From IMG/VR virus record IMGVR_UViG_3300021090_000060, positions 1 to 40,149 of that record: a DNA stretch of 40,149 nucleotides. The stretch is one strand, 5' to 3'. Position 1 is the first letter of the stretch. Each line of letters opens with the position of its first letter. This DNA is from a virus. Below, piece after piece: positions 18,401-25,388 of this stretch. The translations under genes and the position numbers were made by a program. The notes beneath the pieces were generated by a model that saw nothing but the letters and a program-made list of their open reading frames with translations, was not told the origin of the DNA and ran no database searches.

Positions 18401-19342
18401 GGTGAGCGTTTGGCCGACAACATCCTTCGAGGGATCCACCGACTTGTCGATGAAATCGCGGCGGGCGGCGCCGGAGATGTAGGCTTCCCCACCGGACTGC
18501 GGGGCTTCCTGCATGGTTTCCGTCAGCGCGCCGCGGCCAATGCCCTTCACCACTTCCTTCAGGCCGAAGCGCGCGCCGGGCTTGACCAACTCACCAAGGG
18601 CACCACCGCCGGTGAGTAGCGACACCCCGCCAGTCCATGGTGCGGTGCGCAAGAAGACCTGATTCGAGCCTTCGGCGGCAAGCAATTCCAGGGCGGTATC
18701 TGGGTCGTGCTCGGCGAGGAGTGCGCGGAAACGCGGGGAAGTTGAGGCGAGCTTTGCGATCTTGGCTGGATCGCCTCTGTTGGATTCGATCTCGGTCTGG
18801 AAGTCTGCGGCGTTCAGGGCGCCGGATTGGATACCCTCGGCAACGCCGAAACCGATACCACCCGGCGCGTTGCGCGCCAGCAGGCCTGTGAGGCCCGTGG
18901 CGGCTTGTGCGGCTTTGGGGATGACCTTGGCTACCCCGGCGGCCAAGGGACCGCCTACGGGCGCCATCATCACCGTGGAGGGCAAAGAACGGGCAGCGCC
19001 CATCAGGAGCGACTGGCCCCACTTGTCGGCAACCTTGAGGTCTGACAACCCTCCATCGAACATCGGCGTGGTCGCCGCGCGGCGCCCACCGGGGGTCATG
19101 CTTGTCAGTAACTCTTGCTCGAGCCAGTCCCCGGCCTTACGCATCCGGGTTCCGTAGTCAATGCCAGCCTTCTCGGCCACCCACCCGAGGCCCTTGGCAG
19201 TGTCGCTTACAAAGCCGGTCCCGACCTGCTTCAGGTAGTCGAGAGCGGAAGGGGACTTGGCACGCTCCTCGTCGGTGTCGCCGGAGTAAGGCTCTGCCTC
19301 GGGCAACTCGTCCAGGGCGCCCCTGAACTCGGTGACGGCCAT
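9443..19342 (-). CDS. Giant polyvalent PLxRFG-type protein, probably ejected with the DNA
   Basis: 3299 residues, starting directly after the previous stop. Domains read along the chain: Gly/Ala-rich amphipathic segments (about 110-350); an inorganic-pyrophosphatase-like domain (about 460-570; IENPAGSTR, HYGY, DHLDVFV, DEHKPM); a long charged coil (about 570-1060); a phage domain with FIEEWQSDW and SWTTGAQQ (about 1100-1560) ending in ALFQPK; a RadC/JAB metalloprotease-like domain with His-Asn-His-Pro-Ser-Gly near 1946; a MuF-C/PBECR-like domain with PVFVVNSES near 2230; the PLxRFG motif (here PAMRFGRF) near 2644; and a helical C-terminus with a hydrophobic stretch near 3010-3030. Such polyvalent proteins travel inside the capsid and enter the host at infection. 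Residues about 1597-1802 are antisense to a complete HNH gene and are probably not native. It is the last gene of the late arm. Confidence 0.9.
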   Translation of the reverse strand: MAVTEFRGALDELPEAEPYSGDTDEERAKSPSALDYLKQVGTGFVSDTAKGLGWVAEKAGIDYGTRMRKAGDWLEQELLTSMTPGGRRAATTPMFDGGLSDLKVADKWGQSLLMGAARSLPSTVMMAPVGGPLAAGVAKVIPKAAQAATGLTGLLARNAPGGIGFGVAEGIQSGALNAADFQTEIESNRGDPAKIAKLASTSPRFRALLAEHDPDTALELLAAEGSNQVFLRTAPWTGGVSLLTGGGALGELVKPGARFGLKEVVKGIGRGALTETMQEAPQSGGEAYISGAARRDFIDKSVDPSKDVVGQTLTGGAIGGLTGGVFGGAAHVGGRPETEDPNGSLSKMRELARQMKEETARQQAERTVKEVKARAEAVGATKKGTADGNEPIVNAPANATGTQEASAAGTQEVTAAPQADVLSGETVDAAAHEAASSPENERPEPTTPQIAANNAKLGHPTVDGMDVSIENPAGSTRTDKKNDPPLWSVEMQDVHYGYLRGTQGFDKDHLDVFVKKGTPKEWTGTYFVVNQNRDDGAFDEHKPMAGYASEEEAREAYLRNYDNRAKAEKRIGSIVSMPSPQFKAWAFDKSERGPKGGELKAPVAGIATTVAETRTNALEMRTAAITKGAPNAETVRGNEEQIRQGSEEGQPGVQRGAVEGDADLQRAAQAGAEAGLGKEAVGRLLPAERRARAAAKAAEAKITVPEDTHEMLRTMAANAGHLERGGRAVGAGTAFDEQQGIRSRSEMNAEGAWRTVFAGQPEWAKGFSATPEDVKAAVEKAIAGKPLGAKQKDIVKAMLAEVKATRENLSQAEALSAEAGEVPDSWRTMTEEEKDDHLDKLFGEDTRVPAGAKTGAEADAGAVGPASEAEAEPAGEREPGEDREEVVSASAEKLTQTEQNRPEVNRPAPAAPPKRELEGSPALALAGETEEEVQRKETERTKAEEEKRRREAAPPAEEFKLAGSDRAADQAAAKGQQDLLATAANALRTAADTIEKAAKPVQNVGTSAQEPTNRSEATTTPAEPSGPATTAEQDKAPYEVASPWYSDLTRKLEDLKRASGTAQEWKAIIAQLPGVKKDEVEWSGVNEWLALQTGKVEKSALLDFLAENGVRVEETVLGGESAAEYDAAARKAATLSEQQAVMWREIDVTIPPIRGVDRMNLPWWAHEMHDPSAYGAKEAEEKARAVGLNDEQIEKLRAYGKVREEYIRAEEARKVLKDAGARTKFETYTLPGGKNYRELLLTLPESIVRRSEGKNDPVQRFRSPHFDQPNVLAHVRFNERVDAEGRKVLFIEEWQSDWSAKGRRDGFQGESQNYKVEQQKDGTWSAADDGGGGEGGFSTRTEAQAWADRENKRDAIAVPRAPFVQKTEAWLSLALKRMIAYGAEHGFERISWTTGAQQVDRYDLSKRIDSVQYYPATQKLIAIKDNIPVIQREVARENLADFIGKDAADKLLRTKTKKGTGDFAYYGLSGLDLKIGGGGMLAFYDTIVPNVANDVLKKLGGGRVTAFDMLEVLEAGHTPEREPTKNQPGFDITPSLRDRAMQGMALFQPKAAYNPSQLDLAYDQVETRPGTTEEQKSLGIAALKSLFNRNRGDESALQGAADGVQTANLKGGVNRGAINTEQLSDSVETQAQAAHLLGGLDVPSKGSRALTGTDQSTSAKRTSHAPGRDAEILSDAVHTDAFREHGLGGLDVPLQAAVRDLVFAAAENDEVLKSVVPHIPVDVVNMLRLEKLSPEMFLHDAPMFVQALTSGRVGRVHVGFAPLGDLVVSIASFVAKVPSVMQNPVGVPTKRGAAMGAVNGEHTGQKNSIAPLAAQGILSRDRAQGASLLASALWKDFTEHQGAELIGQQVASAEDLALLAQILRDPRFETLRFFFTKGDAVVGHTAVTSRLPGAVAFTSSKEFRESVKSNAPKDEQEALGLKALKETLAGIKAMMDSLEADGYWVLHNHPSGSSTPSSADIRITKRFADNLAGFRGHVVIDQDEYSIIDAGGDTMHRVTRHGSPRGEPELRHDALSQTIDGPGALARVASTLKAKEGFAVMVSTSGRGQVMALAEIPEVALSGATKSLQMRAMARVRRFARMTGSPNGVFVISKNPASLDFLIENHLATDVTGFRDPADPFGRPEISRASLGVKATADLTPKTGILRAEQMQWPQQATLADRIDAILRGESSRAPIYLGETPAVLTRLGMPKLPVGMDESTADKAMFDHGVISREMKVLADAIADPVFVVNSESTIAPAGSLVVVTDLVKSDGRPVIVGIHPGGELARVAANVVASVYPKDNAQRSIVRWVQDGLRYVNNEKRSEWQRLSGVQFPGKLPARSADSIVLTDAEIVKADRAAQWGDDPFQPKVPGILEQNKAPYDVTYTQQQSDANILRQPAAPYGQPPIAGSQTTGDERDSLAANAQSFVRDMLHSDEKFNWWHRTIGTQQHKALSNADFRRVYDESQAFLTDVSKYANEAADMARDLLPKIDSFADFGRKSASKDDIEATTKALYAGTLWGNGSPLTGRVWSDEELRTGRARDGNVTIPVFTGLNDRQAGIYRQTLASVTKSLDEMGKSIIHRLVRVHGIGFDRGMSLDDVVAVVDEKIDDAVVDLSLELERAQEAQDEAGVAKVRREIATLQDTRVAVHDVVEKTKGLQEHGYFPAMRFGRFAIHVVQDRAGGGVDQRYFGTFESQTKANLAARELAKEFPEARLERGVLSVEQARLFQGLSLDALETFAEYITDEDGQPIARDPLVQGFLKAAVGERSALKRHIHRKGVLGYSDDLSRVLASFTVSSARATSSAYHGAEMLRLSNDIRAGDVKDEAIKLVRYLQDPMEEAHALRGFLFAQFLGGSIAHGLVNMTQPFLVTGPYLTQYTSPADAAAKLAQAATTRTERLTGAIGDAYRRAKQEGVVSPQEIHQLRAETGGLPIAKNLALRKLSFLWGSIYSITEQFNRSTTFIASYRIAVEKGMPNPYAFAANAVHETQFVYNRGNRPNWGRGPIGATVMTFKQFSISYLELAQRMFKKDRKAFALMVLMLLAAAGAEGLPFSEDAEDLIDTIGQWMGFATNTKKSLRKWVTAQVGPDMARVVLNGISGLPWMPVDVSVRMGFQNLIPGTGMLKLSEENKARDVIELAGPVGQFVPVEGTMMGRAIERIAKGDLFGAVKSAAPVAVQNVAKGIEMLTTGQARDTKGKKITEVSPGDAVFKMAGLQPAKVARESEIIGEVRQDIAMQKRMESEIAEQWARGIIDAEPDVVRAAMKKMHDWNLDNPSLRVRITSAQIRSRVRQARMSREQRFVRSAAPEIRGQVRRELRD
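13913..13921 (+). promoter_or_regulatory. Extended -10 promoter candidate for the nested HNH gene
   Basis: TGCTATACT gives an extended TG motif plus TATACT, one base off the sigma70 consensus. It lies 15 bases before the HNH start codon, followed by a run of seven T. No -35 match is seen at the right distance. It would let the nested gene be expressed independently of the opposing late transcript. Confidence 0.4.
13937..14554 (+). CDS. HNH endonuclease nested antisense in the giant gene
   Basis: 205 residues from ATG 13937; the frame continues upstream but that part is shadow. An N-terminal zinc ribbon (Cys6, Cys9, Cys28, Cys32) precedes an HNH_3-type core: Lys-His-Arg-Cys-Val-Met-Gln-Glu-His near 59-67, His-Val-His-His at 77-80, Asn82, Asn88 and Glu-Asn-Leu-Val-Val at 91-95. 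Two tandem helix-turn-helix repeats follow (about 110-147 and 160-197), each beginning Trp-Asp-Ile-Glu-Ala-Ala and ending in Arg-Gly-Leu; they probably read the target site. No ribosome site is clear, but an extended -10 lies just upstream. It runs opposite to the giant late gene and lies wholly inside it, in exact codon register, with no TTA, CTA or TCA codon to stop the other strand. Confidence 0.85.
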   Translation: MLTVHCSHCGAALSRNPYRVLHHRRHFCNKRCYGDYQISKGGKTYVHSTNPTTGKGLDKHRCVMQEHLGRKLLKSEHVHHINGNVRDNRLENLVVLSRGEHQIAHSRLKWDIEAAQTMLPKSICVNRIAKNLGVAAWSVRSALRARGLIGASKGPAALTWDIEAAKKMRGLGLSFYRIGKLLGIDGPTVHSAFKVRGLHTVRGTL

Positions 19343-20731
19343 CTATTCGACCTTGTAGCGCTTGCCGTTGGGGGCTTCGTACACGGGTTTCCCGTCCTTG
19401 GTGCCGACCTGCTTCGAGCCCGGCGGCACGCCAGGGGGGAGTTGCGTACGACTACCGCCGCGCGCCAAATCGAGACCGCTGCGCATTTCTTCGACAGCGG
19501 TGGGCATGGTTTGTTTCCCTTCGAGATCGGAGGTCACGCGATCCACGGCAGCTTTGAACACGGTCATGGTGTCGTCTTTCTCGCCGCGCCCGAGCGTCTT
19601 CAGCGCGCGCTCGCGCTGGTCCGTGGGAAGTTTTTCGAGGTACTGGATCAGCTCGATGTTCGCGTTGCCGCTCTCGGCGTTCTTCGGGAACTTGATCTTC
19701 GTGTCCTTGGATCCGCCAGTTGCGGCGTCGAGGACGACGTAGGTGCCGGTGGCGGCGTTCTTCTGCACGCTGACCTTGCCGGCCTGGATCTGCTTTTCGA
19801 GCAACTTGAGTTTGCGGTCCTCGGAGAGATCGCCGCGGCGGTTGTCCTCGTCCTTGTCCCCGAACCCGATCTCGCGGAAGATGTCCTCGCGCTGCTGAGT
19901 ACGCGCAGCGGCGGCCTTCGCTTGAGCCTTCTCGCTGTCGGAGCGCATGCCGGCGGAGGTATCAAGTCCTGCAGCGGCAGCGTTCTGCAGGAATGTCGAG
20001 CCGCCTTTGTTGCGGGCGAGCATGTTGAGGAAGAATTCGAGTTTGCGCTGCTTCTTGTCCTGCTCGCTCACCTTGCCTTCGGCTGGCGCGAGGGCAGCGG
20101 TTTTCTCCCTGAACTGCGCCATCAGGGATGGGCGCGGCGCTTCTGCGGGCGGATTTTCCAGGGCGCCGCGCTGAATCTGCGGTGTCACCGGGACGCCGGG
20201 TGCTTGCAGCGGTGGGCGCTGAGGCATCGTGGGCATTGGGGGCCGCGGCGCTTGGCGCGCGGGACCAGGAGATGCCGGAGCTCCGGCCCGAAGCTCGGCG
20301 TCCATCCCGCCGAGAGCTGTGTTCATCGGTGGAACCTGATCGGTACGTACAGGCACCTTACCGGCGGCGATTTCCTTGTTGCGCAGACCCTCAAACGCAT
20401 TCGTTATGCCGCCGCGCATCGCCTCGATTCCAGACCTCACTGGGGCCATGGTGTTATCCACGTCATTGGACAGCGCACCCATCACATTACGGGTGTCCGC
20501 CCCAGCGTTCGGATCCTCAAGATCCAGGGCCCCGTGATAGAGATCGCTCGCCTTGTCAGCGACGTAGGTCCCTGGCAGACTCAAGGCGTTATTCAGGGCC
20601 CTAAATCCTGAATTGGTCGCGTTCCCAACGGATCGAAACGGCGCGAGTACGGCAGCAAGCCGCTCCTCCCAACTCGGAGCTTGAGGCGTACCGACCTGAA
20701 ATGCACCGGCGCTGTTTGAGCGATCGTCCAT
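19343..20731 (-). CDS. Putative internal virion/ejection-associated protein
   Basis: 462 residues, acidic and basic patches mixed, low in aromatic residues. The N-terminal 130 residues look helical and amphipathic (SVGNATNSGFRALNNALSLPG, GIEAMRGGITNAFEGLRN). A Pro-rich linker (about 155-195) follows, then a charged helical region with QDKKQRKLEFFLNMLARNKGG. The C-terminus ends in Pro-Pro-Gly-Ser-Lys-Gln-Val-Gly-Thr...Gly-Lys-Pro-Val-Tyr...Pro-Asn-Gly-Lys-x-Tyr, a short module often found at the end of podoviral virion proteins. It sits directly before the giant polyvalent gene with no gap, so it is probably an internal-core or ejection partner of that protein. No named family is assigned. Confidence 0.55.
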   Translation of the reverse strand: MDDRSNSAGAFQVGTPQAPSWEERLAAVLAPFRSVGNATNSGFRALNNALSLPGTYVADKASDLYHGALDLEDPNAGADTRNVMGALSNDVDNTMAPVRSGIEAMRGGITNAFEGLRNKEIAAGKVPVRTDQVPPMNTALGGMDAELRAGAPASPGPARQAPRPPMPTMPQRPPLQAPGVPVTPQIQRGALENPPAEAPRPSLMAQFREKTAALAPAEGKVSEQDKKQRKLEFFLNMLARNKGGSTFLQNAAAAGLDTSAGMRSDSEKAQAKAAAARTQQREDIFREIGFGDKDEDNRRGDLSEDRKLKLLEKQIQAGKVSVQKNAATGTYVVLDAATGGSKDTKIKFPKNAESGNANIELIQYLEKLPTDQRERALKTLGRGEKDDTMTVFKAAVDRVTSDLEGKQTMPTAVEEMRSGLDLARGGSRTQLPPGVPPGSKQVGTKDGKPVYEAPNGKRYKVE

Positions 20732-20740
20732 TGTCTTCTC

Positions 20741-22789
20741 CTAGTACAGCCCGAGTTCCTTGGCAGACTGCAACGTGCCAAGGGCGCCTGTTACGTTCGT
20801 GAGGGTGCTTGGTTGCGCGGCGGCGGCAAGCGCCCCCTGATTGCCATGAACGACTCCGGTGTAGAGCTTCGAGGCGTCCGATGCTTGCGTGCGCGCGTCT
20901 TCGAGAGGCTGACGCTCCAAGGCACCAGCGGAGGTCAGGCCGGCCACATCTGCCGCACCAAGAGCGCCGGCGGACTTGCCGAGCCCACCGTAGATGTTGC
21001 TGGAACTCAGGCTGCGGTCGAGATCCTGCCCGGCCAGGCCGGTCGCGGTGTTAAAGCTCTCGGCCCGGAGTTTTCCTGAAACATCCCCGACGCTGCGCAG
21101 GGTCTCGCGGTCGAGCAGCGAGTCCTCGACATTGAAGCGGTTCGGGTCAGTGGACGGGGTTCTGAGGTCGTTGCCGCTCATCGACGTGACCGCGCGAAGC
21201 TGCTCGCGGCGGCGCGCGGCGGATTCTTCGATGTCGCGGATCGCTGGATCGAGGACGCCTTGCAGGTATGGGTTCGTGTAGCGGTCGATTTGCTCCTGCG
21301 TGATACCTCCAGCGGCGGTGTCGGCCAGTGCCCCGGACTTGTCCAGGTACGGCTGCCACTTCCCGACGTTTTCCTTGGCGAGCGAGATCGCCTGCTCTTG
21401 GGCTGGCGTGAGACCGATGGGGCCGAGCGCGGCGAACTTGTCGGCCTGACCGATGGCTTTCTTCGCCGCATCCACGATAGGCTCGAGCAGCGGATTGTTC
21501 GGCTTCTCGAAGAGCCCGGCGATGGTGGCGATGGGCAGGCCGAGCTTCATCAACTTTGTCAGCGCCTCGCCAGCGCTTCCAAGGCCGAGTTGGGCGAGCA
21601 GTCCTTGCGTAGCAGGCGGCATCGAGTTGAGGTATTGGTCGATAGAGCCGGTGCCAAGCGCATCCGCTTCCATGGCGGCACCATACGTGCCGGTCGTGCC
21701 GGACTCCACCATCGCGGCCTTTTCCTCTTGACTCAAAGCGCCCTTCACCGCTTCACTGGCGGCGGCGTTCGTGAGCGCCTGAAGAGCGCCGCCAGCAGGA
21801 ACGCTAGTCAGCGCTGGCAACGCGGCGCCCATTCCCTGCGCTGTGCCAGGAGCAAGCGCGCCCACAGTGACGTTGCTTCCTGTCGTTGCGGGAATGAAAC
21901 TTTCTCCCGCACCAGCTACAGGCGCGGCACTGCCCAATGCGGGGGCCGCAACAGAAGCGGCCCCAGTACCCAACGCAGCAGCCTCGGCAGACGTAAGGCC
22001 CAATCCACTGGCCCCGCCGATATTACTTGCGAGGGCCGCGCTTTCTCCAGTGAGGGCTCCACCACCAGCGCCCAACTCTCCAGCAGCAGCACCGCCACCC
22101 GCGAGCAAAGCCCCGCCAGCCATAAAAGAACCGAGTGTTACGGCCGCGTTTTGATCGAATTTTCTACTCGCAGTTCTGATCGCATCCTGCTGCTGCGCCC
22201 TGATGGCCTCCCCTTGATTCCAGAACGGAGTGCCGGGAACGGTTTGATTGGCCATCTCCTGCAATTGCGGATAATCGGACAGAGCCGCCTGTACGGCAGC
22301 GGTAACAGGATGCGCGTAGTTCGACGCTTGGGCATCGTAGTATTGCCCGAATTTGTTGTAATGATCCATCGCGGCTTGCGCGAGGTACGGGGTCCAATCG
22401 AAACCGGATGGCAGCCCCGCATTCGCAGCGATCTGCGCCAAATTGGCGTCGATCCAATTCTTTCCGACGTTGTACTGTGGTTGTCCGCCAGGGCCCATGA
22501 ATCCGCCATACAAGACCATTCCTAGACTCTGATCCCCGAAAGGCAGAAACTCCGCCTTACTTTGTGCCCACTGCATGGCTGGAGTGCCAGTAAATGTTGC
22601 TTTCTGTCGCAACTCATCCATACCGGGGCTGTACGGTTGCGGAAGCGCAGTATCCCCAACAGCGCCTGTGTAACCGCCGCCTTGAGGATCTACTGGCGCG
22701 TCATAGGGCTGCCCGGTCTGCGGGTCTATCGGATACCCGCTGGCAGGTTGTACCTGCTGTTGTGCCCACAGTTCCGCTAGTGTCGCCAT
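20741..22789 (-). CDS. Putative DNA ejection/internal virion protein, Ala/Gly-rich
   Basis: 682 residues from ATG 22789, chosen because GGAGAC lies upstream and an earlier ATG at 22804 falls inside the preceding gene. The N-terminus is Pro/Gln-rich. The middle (about 220-330) is an extended Ala/Gly-rich hydrophobic segment that could insert into membrane. The second half is helical and contains Gln-Ile-Asp-Arg-Tyr-Thr-Asn-Pro-Tyr-Leu followed by LDPAIRDIEESAARRREQL, a recurring motif of phage DNA-transfer or pilot proteins. Position between the tail proteins and the giant polyvalent gene fits an ejection protein. The call rests on composition, the Tyr-x-Asn-Pro-Tyr motif and context. Confidence 0.55.
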   Translation of the reverse strand: MATLAELWAQQQVQPASGYPIDPQTGQPYDAPVDPQGGGYTGAVGDTALPQPYSPGMDELRQKATFTGTPAMQWAQSKAEFLPFGDQSLGMVLYGGFMGPGGQPQYNVGKNWIDANLAQIAANAGLPSGFDWTPYLAQAAMDHYNKFGQYYDAQASNYAHPVTAAVQAALSDYPQLQEMANQTVPGTPFWNQGEAIRAQQQDAIRTASRKFDQNAAVTLGSFMAGGALLAGGGAAAGELGAGGGALTGESAALASNIGGASGLGLTSAEAAALGTGAASVAAPALGSAAPVAGAGESFIPATTGSNVTVGALAPGTAQGMGAALPALTSVPAGGALQALTNAAASEAVKGALSQEEKAAMVESGTTGTYGAAMEADALGTGSIDQYLNSMPPATQGLLAQLGLGSAGEALTKLMKLGLPIATIAGLFEKPNNPLLEPIVDAAKKAIGQADKFAALGPIGLTPAQEQAISLAKENVGKWQPYLDKSGALADTAAGGITQEQIDRYTNPYLQGVLDPAIRDIEESAARRREQLRAVTSMSGNDLRTPSTDPNRFNVEDSLLDRETLRSVGDVSGKLRAESFNTATGLAGQDLDRSLSSSNIYGGLGKSAGALGAADVAGLTSAGALERQPLEDARTQASDASKLYTGVVHGNQGALAAAAQPSTLTNVTGALGTLQSAKELGLY

Positions 22790-22791
22790 TT

Positions 22792-23175
22792 TCAATGTCT
22801 CCAAATGTTGAAGCGGTAGAGACCGCCAGCACCATCAGGGTCAGCCGGCGCACCGGAGACCTGTATCCAAACCACTTTCAAAGTACCCGCGGCCGACACG
22901 TAGCCGAGCGGCGGAAGGAATCCAGCAGGCACCGCAACAGGGGAACCCACGACAACGGTGTCGCCCAACTCCACGCCTTCGACGGTCACGGTCTGCTCTG
23001 TGATGCCCGGCACGGCACCGGGCGCCGCGAAGTTCAGCGTCTTCTCGTACACCAAGCGCACATTGTCTGGAATCCTCGAGAACGACAGCTCGATGTCGCG
23101 CATGACCCGGCGAAGTCTCTGGACAAGCGCCGTTCCTTCCATCCGATCACCAAGCGTGCCGAGGCTGATGTTCAT
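22792..23175 (-). CDS. Hypothetical small virion protein
   Basis: 127 residues. A short helical N-terminus (LGDRMEGTALVQRLRRVMRDIELSF) leads to a beta-rich remainder (TEQTVTVEGVELGDTVVVGSP, GTLKVVWIQVSG) typical of small phage surface or neck proteins in which Leu-Gly-Asp-Thr-Val-Val-Val precedes a Pro-rich turn. It starts immediately after the stop of the beta-propeller gene. No named family is assigned. Confidence 0.5.
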   Translation of the reverse strand: MNISLGTLGDRMEGTALVQRLRRVMRDIELSFSRIPDNVRLVYEKTLNFAAPGAVPGITEQTVTVEGVELGDTVVVGSPVAVPAGFLPPLGYVSAAGTLKVVWIQVSGAPADPDGAGGLYRFNIWRH

Positions 23176-24963
23176 TTACTTTTTGCCATAGGCCTTGAGC
23201 CCAATCCTGTTCGTTCCCATGCGCCAGGCATCTCCCACCGCATCGGACGTGATCGAGAGCGTGACCTGCCGCCCCTTCACACGGGGATTGATGAACTCGG
23301 TGGCAGATGTCACTGCAAGAGCACCGCTGTCGCTGTCGTAACTCGAACTGTGCGGGTACTTCTTAGCCTTCAGGCGCATGTCCACGCTGCCGGTAAGCGT
23401 CTCGAAGTCGGGGATCAGGCTGGTGACGATCATCAGCATCCCGCCTTCCTGAATCTCCACGTCACCGCTCTCCAGCGTCGCGGTGATCGCGCTGGCATCG
23501 GAGTCAGTTCCGGTTTCGTGGTCGTAGAGGTAGCCATCCGTTCCGGTGGCGTAGGGCACCAGGAAGATGTCGCTGTCGCCCACAAAAGCCGTGCGCGCAA
23601 GCGTGCCGAAGCTCCACAGCTTCTCCTCGACGTTGTACGTCACGTAGCGATCCACTTCCGTTGCCTCGGCAGAGCAGTAGAACCACCAGATTTCCCCGAA
23701 GTCCCGGTTGTAGCCCGCATACGTCTTCGCGCGCTGGATGAAGTTGCTGTTCCCGAACACGGTGGGGTGCACTTCGCACGCCAGGATGTGAATGGCGCCG
23801 TCGTAGTAGTGGAAGTCTTTCTCGCCCATCCAGTAGACGACGCCATTGACCTCGATCATCGCGTTCGGCCCGCGAATCGCCCCATTCAACCCCAATGGTT
23901 CCCATGCGAATGTGTTCGGCGGCCCGATGAACGTCATGCTCCACAAGTGCGAGTTCGTGAAGACGAGGATTTCCTTCCTCGTCTTGAGTCCGCCCACGAT
24001 CTCGTGTCCGGTGTTCAGCCGCTTCTGGCCGGCGCTGTTCGTGGAACTCGGCGTCCAGCCAGTGTAGTCCTCGCTGGTTGCCCACCGAATGAGCAGCGGA
24101 TCTAAAGCGACCCCGTTGTGGGCACCAAGAGCGATCAAGTGCTGGTTCTCCTGCGAGACCATGATCTGCTTCGCCTCGGCAGGGGCTCCAGAGATAATCG
24201 TCGCCCTCGTTCCAGTACCGGTGCTCGTATCCCACACGTAGATACCGCCGTCTCTCGGACAGGCGATCATGTCCTCGCCCCAGGTGTCCAACGACCAGAT
24301 ACGCGCGGCCGTGAGAAAGCTCGACAGCGTTCGCGGAGTGCCCCACGTCGATTCGCTCCAGGAGCCCGCTCCCCACCCTAGTCCCGCAACGGAATCCGCT
24401 TCCCCGACATCGATCTCGTAGGAGTAGGTCACAACAGCACCACCGCCGGTCGCCGTGGACGTCGCCGCAGCGGAATGCGTGATGGTGTAGTTGTCCACGT
24501 CCAGGACTTCCGTGACCGTGTACTCGCCGTCAATGGTGATGCCGCCGACTGCAGCCGCCCCGCCGAACGTAACGTAGGTCCCATCGTTATCAATGCCGTG
24601 GGCAGTGTGGCTGATGTTCACCACCGCAGAACCGTTGGTCGTGTCGATAGGATTGAGAGCAAGCGTGCCGCTGGCGCGGATCGGCGTGATGTTGTAGTAC
24701 GTCCCGCCCTTCCAGACGTAGAGCTTGAGATGCGTCCCCAAGCCGATGAACTTCTCGAAGGAGAGCGATTGCCAGTCGATCAGCTTGCGGCACATGCCGA
24801 GGAACGTGGTGATGCCAGACTTTAACCAGCCTCCAATTTTTTCTGGCAGGCCGTGCCGGAAGCGCACATGATCGGCGTTTTTCCAGCGCCCGGCCGAGCC
24901 GCGGTCAGTAGAGATTGTATAAAGTCCGGGGGCGACCTTGAGGGGGGATGGGTCCAAAGCCAT
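23176..24963 (-). CDS. Tail nozzle/stabilisation-type beta-propeller protein
   Basis: 595 residues, strongly beta-rich. The N-terminus (PLKVAPGLYTISTDRGSAGRWKNADHVRFRHG) followed by Gly-Gly-Trp matches the start of podoviral tail proteins that close the tail tube and stabilise packaged DNA. Repeated blade-like units follow: WGTPRTLSSFLTAARIWSLD, WGEDMIACPRDGGIYVWD, HLIALGAHNG, ILVFTNSHLWSMTFIG, YWMGEKDFHYYDG, WWFYCSAEATEVDRYVTYN, with many Trp and Tyr at blade positions. The start codon overlaps the preceding stop by one base. It could be a T7 gp12-like nozzle or a P22 gp10-like hub; the sequence does not decide. Confidence 0.65.
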   Translation of the reverse strand: MALDPSPLKVAPGLYTISTDRGSAGRWKNADHVRFRHGLPEKIGGWLKSGITTFLGMCRKLIDWQSLSFEKFIGLGTHLKLYVWKGGTYYNITPIRASGTLALNPIDTTNGSAVVNISHTAHGIDNDGTYVTFGGAAAVGGITIDGEYTVTEVLDVDNYTITHSAAATSTATGGGAVVTYSYEIDVGEADSVAGLGWGAGSWSESTWGTPRTLSSFLTAARIWSLDTWGEDMIACPRDGGIYVWDTSTGTGTRATIISGAPAEAKQIMVSQENQHLIALGAHNGVALDPLLIRWATSEDYTGWTPSSTNSAGQKRLNTGHEIVGGLKTRKEILVFTNSHLWSMTFIGPPNTFAWEPLGLNGAIRGPNAMIEVNGVVYWMGEKDFHYYDGAIHILACEVHPTVFGNSNFIQRAKTYAGYNRDFGEIWWFYCSAEATEVDRYVTYNVEEKLWSFGTLARTAFVGDSDIFLVPYATGTDGYLYDHETGTDSDASAITATLESGDVEIQEGGMLMIVTSLIPDFETLTGSVDMRLKAKKYPHSSSYDSDSGALAVTSATEFINPRVKGRQVTLSITSDAVGDAWRMGTNRIGLKAYGKK

Positions 24964-25373
24964 CAGGCGGCCTTCTTGTCCTCGACCGGCGCTTCGATGA
25001 TGAAATCCAAATCACTCAGCACGGCCGGGGACAGGGCCAGGTGCTCGATGTCGGAAAAGGCGATGCGCGCGCAGCCCTCAAGCTCGACCTCGGAATCGAG
25101 GAGCGCCTGAATCTCGGCGTTGAAGGCCGCCACGTTTTCCGGCGTGACCTCAGTGACCTCGCGCTCGACCTCTTGACCGGGGAGTTTCTTCATCATCTTG
25201 ACCCCGTACTTCAAGATGGCCTTGTTGCGCGCGCCCTCGAACTCCCGGTATTCGCTGGAGAGCTTCTTGACGAGTTTGCTGATGCGGTAGGCCGCCTTCG
25301 CTGGCAGCTCCCGCTGCGCGAAGACGGAGATGGCGGGTTGAGCGTCGATGATGACGGACATCTTGACGAACAC
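24963..25373 (-). CDS. Hypothetical helical virion-cluster protein
   Basis: 136 residues from GTG 25373, which lies 5 bases after a strong AGGAGG; the in-frame ATG 12 bases later is too far from it, and the open frame upstream to 25439 is spacer. Two long basic helices (about 22-55, KAAYRISKLVKKLSSEYREFEGARNKA) precede an acidic second half (EVEREVTEVTPENVAAFNAE, LLDSEVELEGC). It overlaps the beta-propeller start by one base and is probably co-translated with it. A small chaperone or tail component is possible. The promoter region is shared, divergently, with the regulator gene at 25425. Confidence 0.55.
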   Translation of the reverse strand: MFVKMSVIIDAQPAISVFAQRELPAKAAYRISKLVKKLSSEYREFEGARNKAILKYGVKMMKKLPGQEVEREVTEVTPENVAAFNAEIQALLDSEVELEGCARIAFSDIEHLALSPAVLSDLDFIIEAPVEDKKAA

Positions 25374-25388
25374 GATTACCTCCTGGGG

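Noticed and set aside
15836-18619. Several plus-strand frames of 230-300 codons opposite the giant gene
   Set aside because: Unlike the HNH at 13937 they have no motif, promoter or ribosome site, and are Arg/Ser/Ala-rich shadows.
19115-20611. Plus-strand frame of 498 codons
   Set aside because: It is antisense to two virion genes, has low-complexity composition and no ribosome site or motif.
22594-24105. Plus-strand frame of 503 codons
   Set aside because: Antisense to the beta-propeller gene and its neighbours; His/Arg/Val-rich with no recognisable fold.
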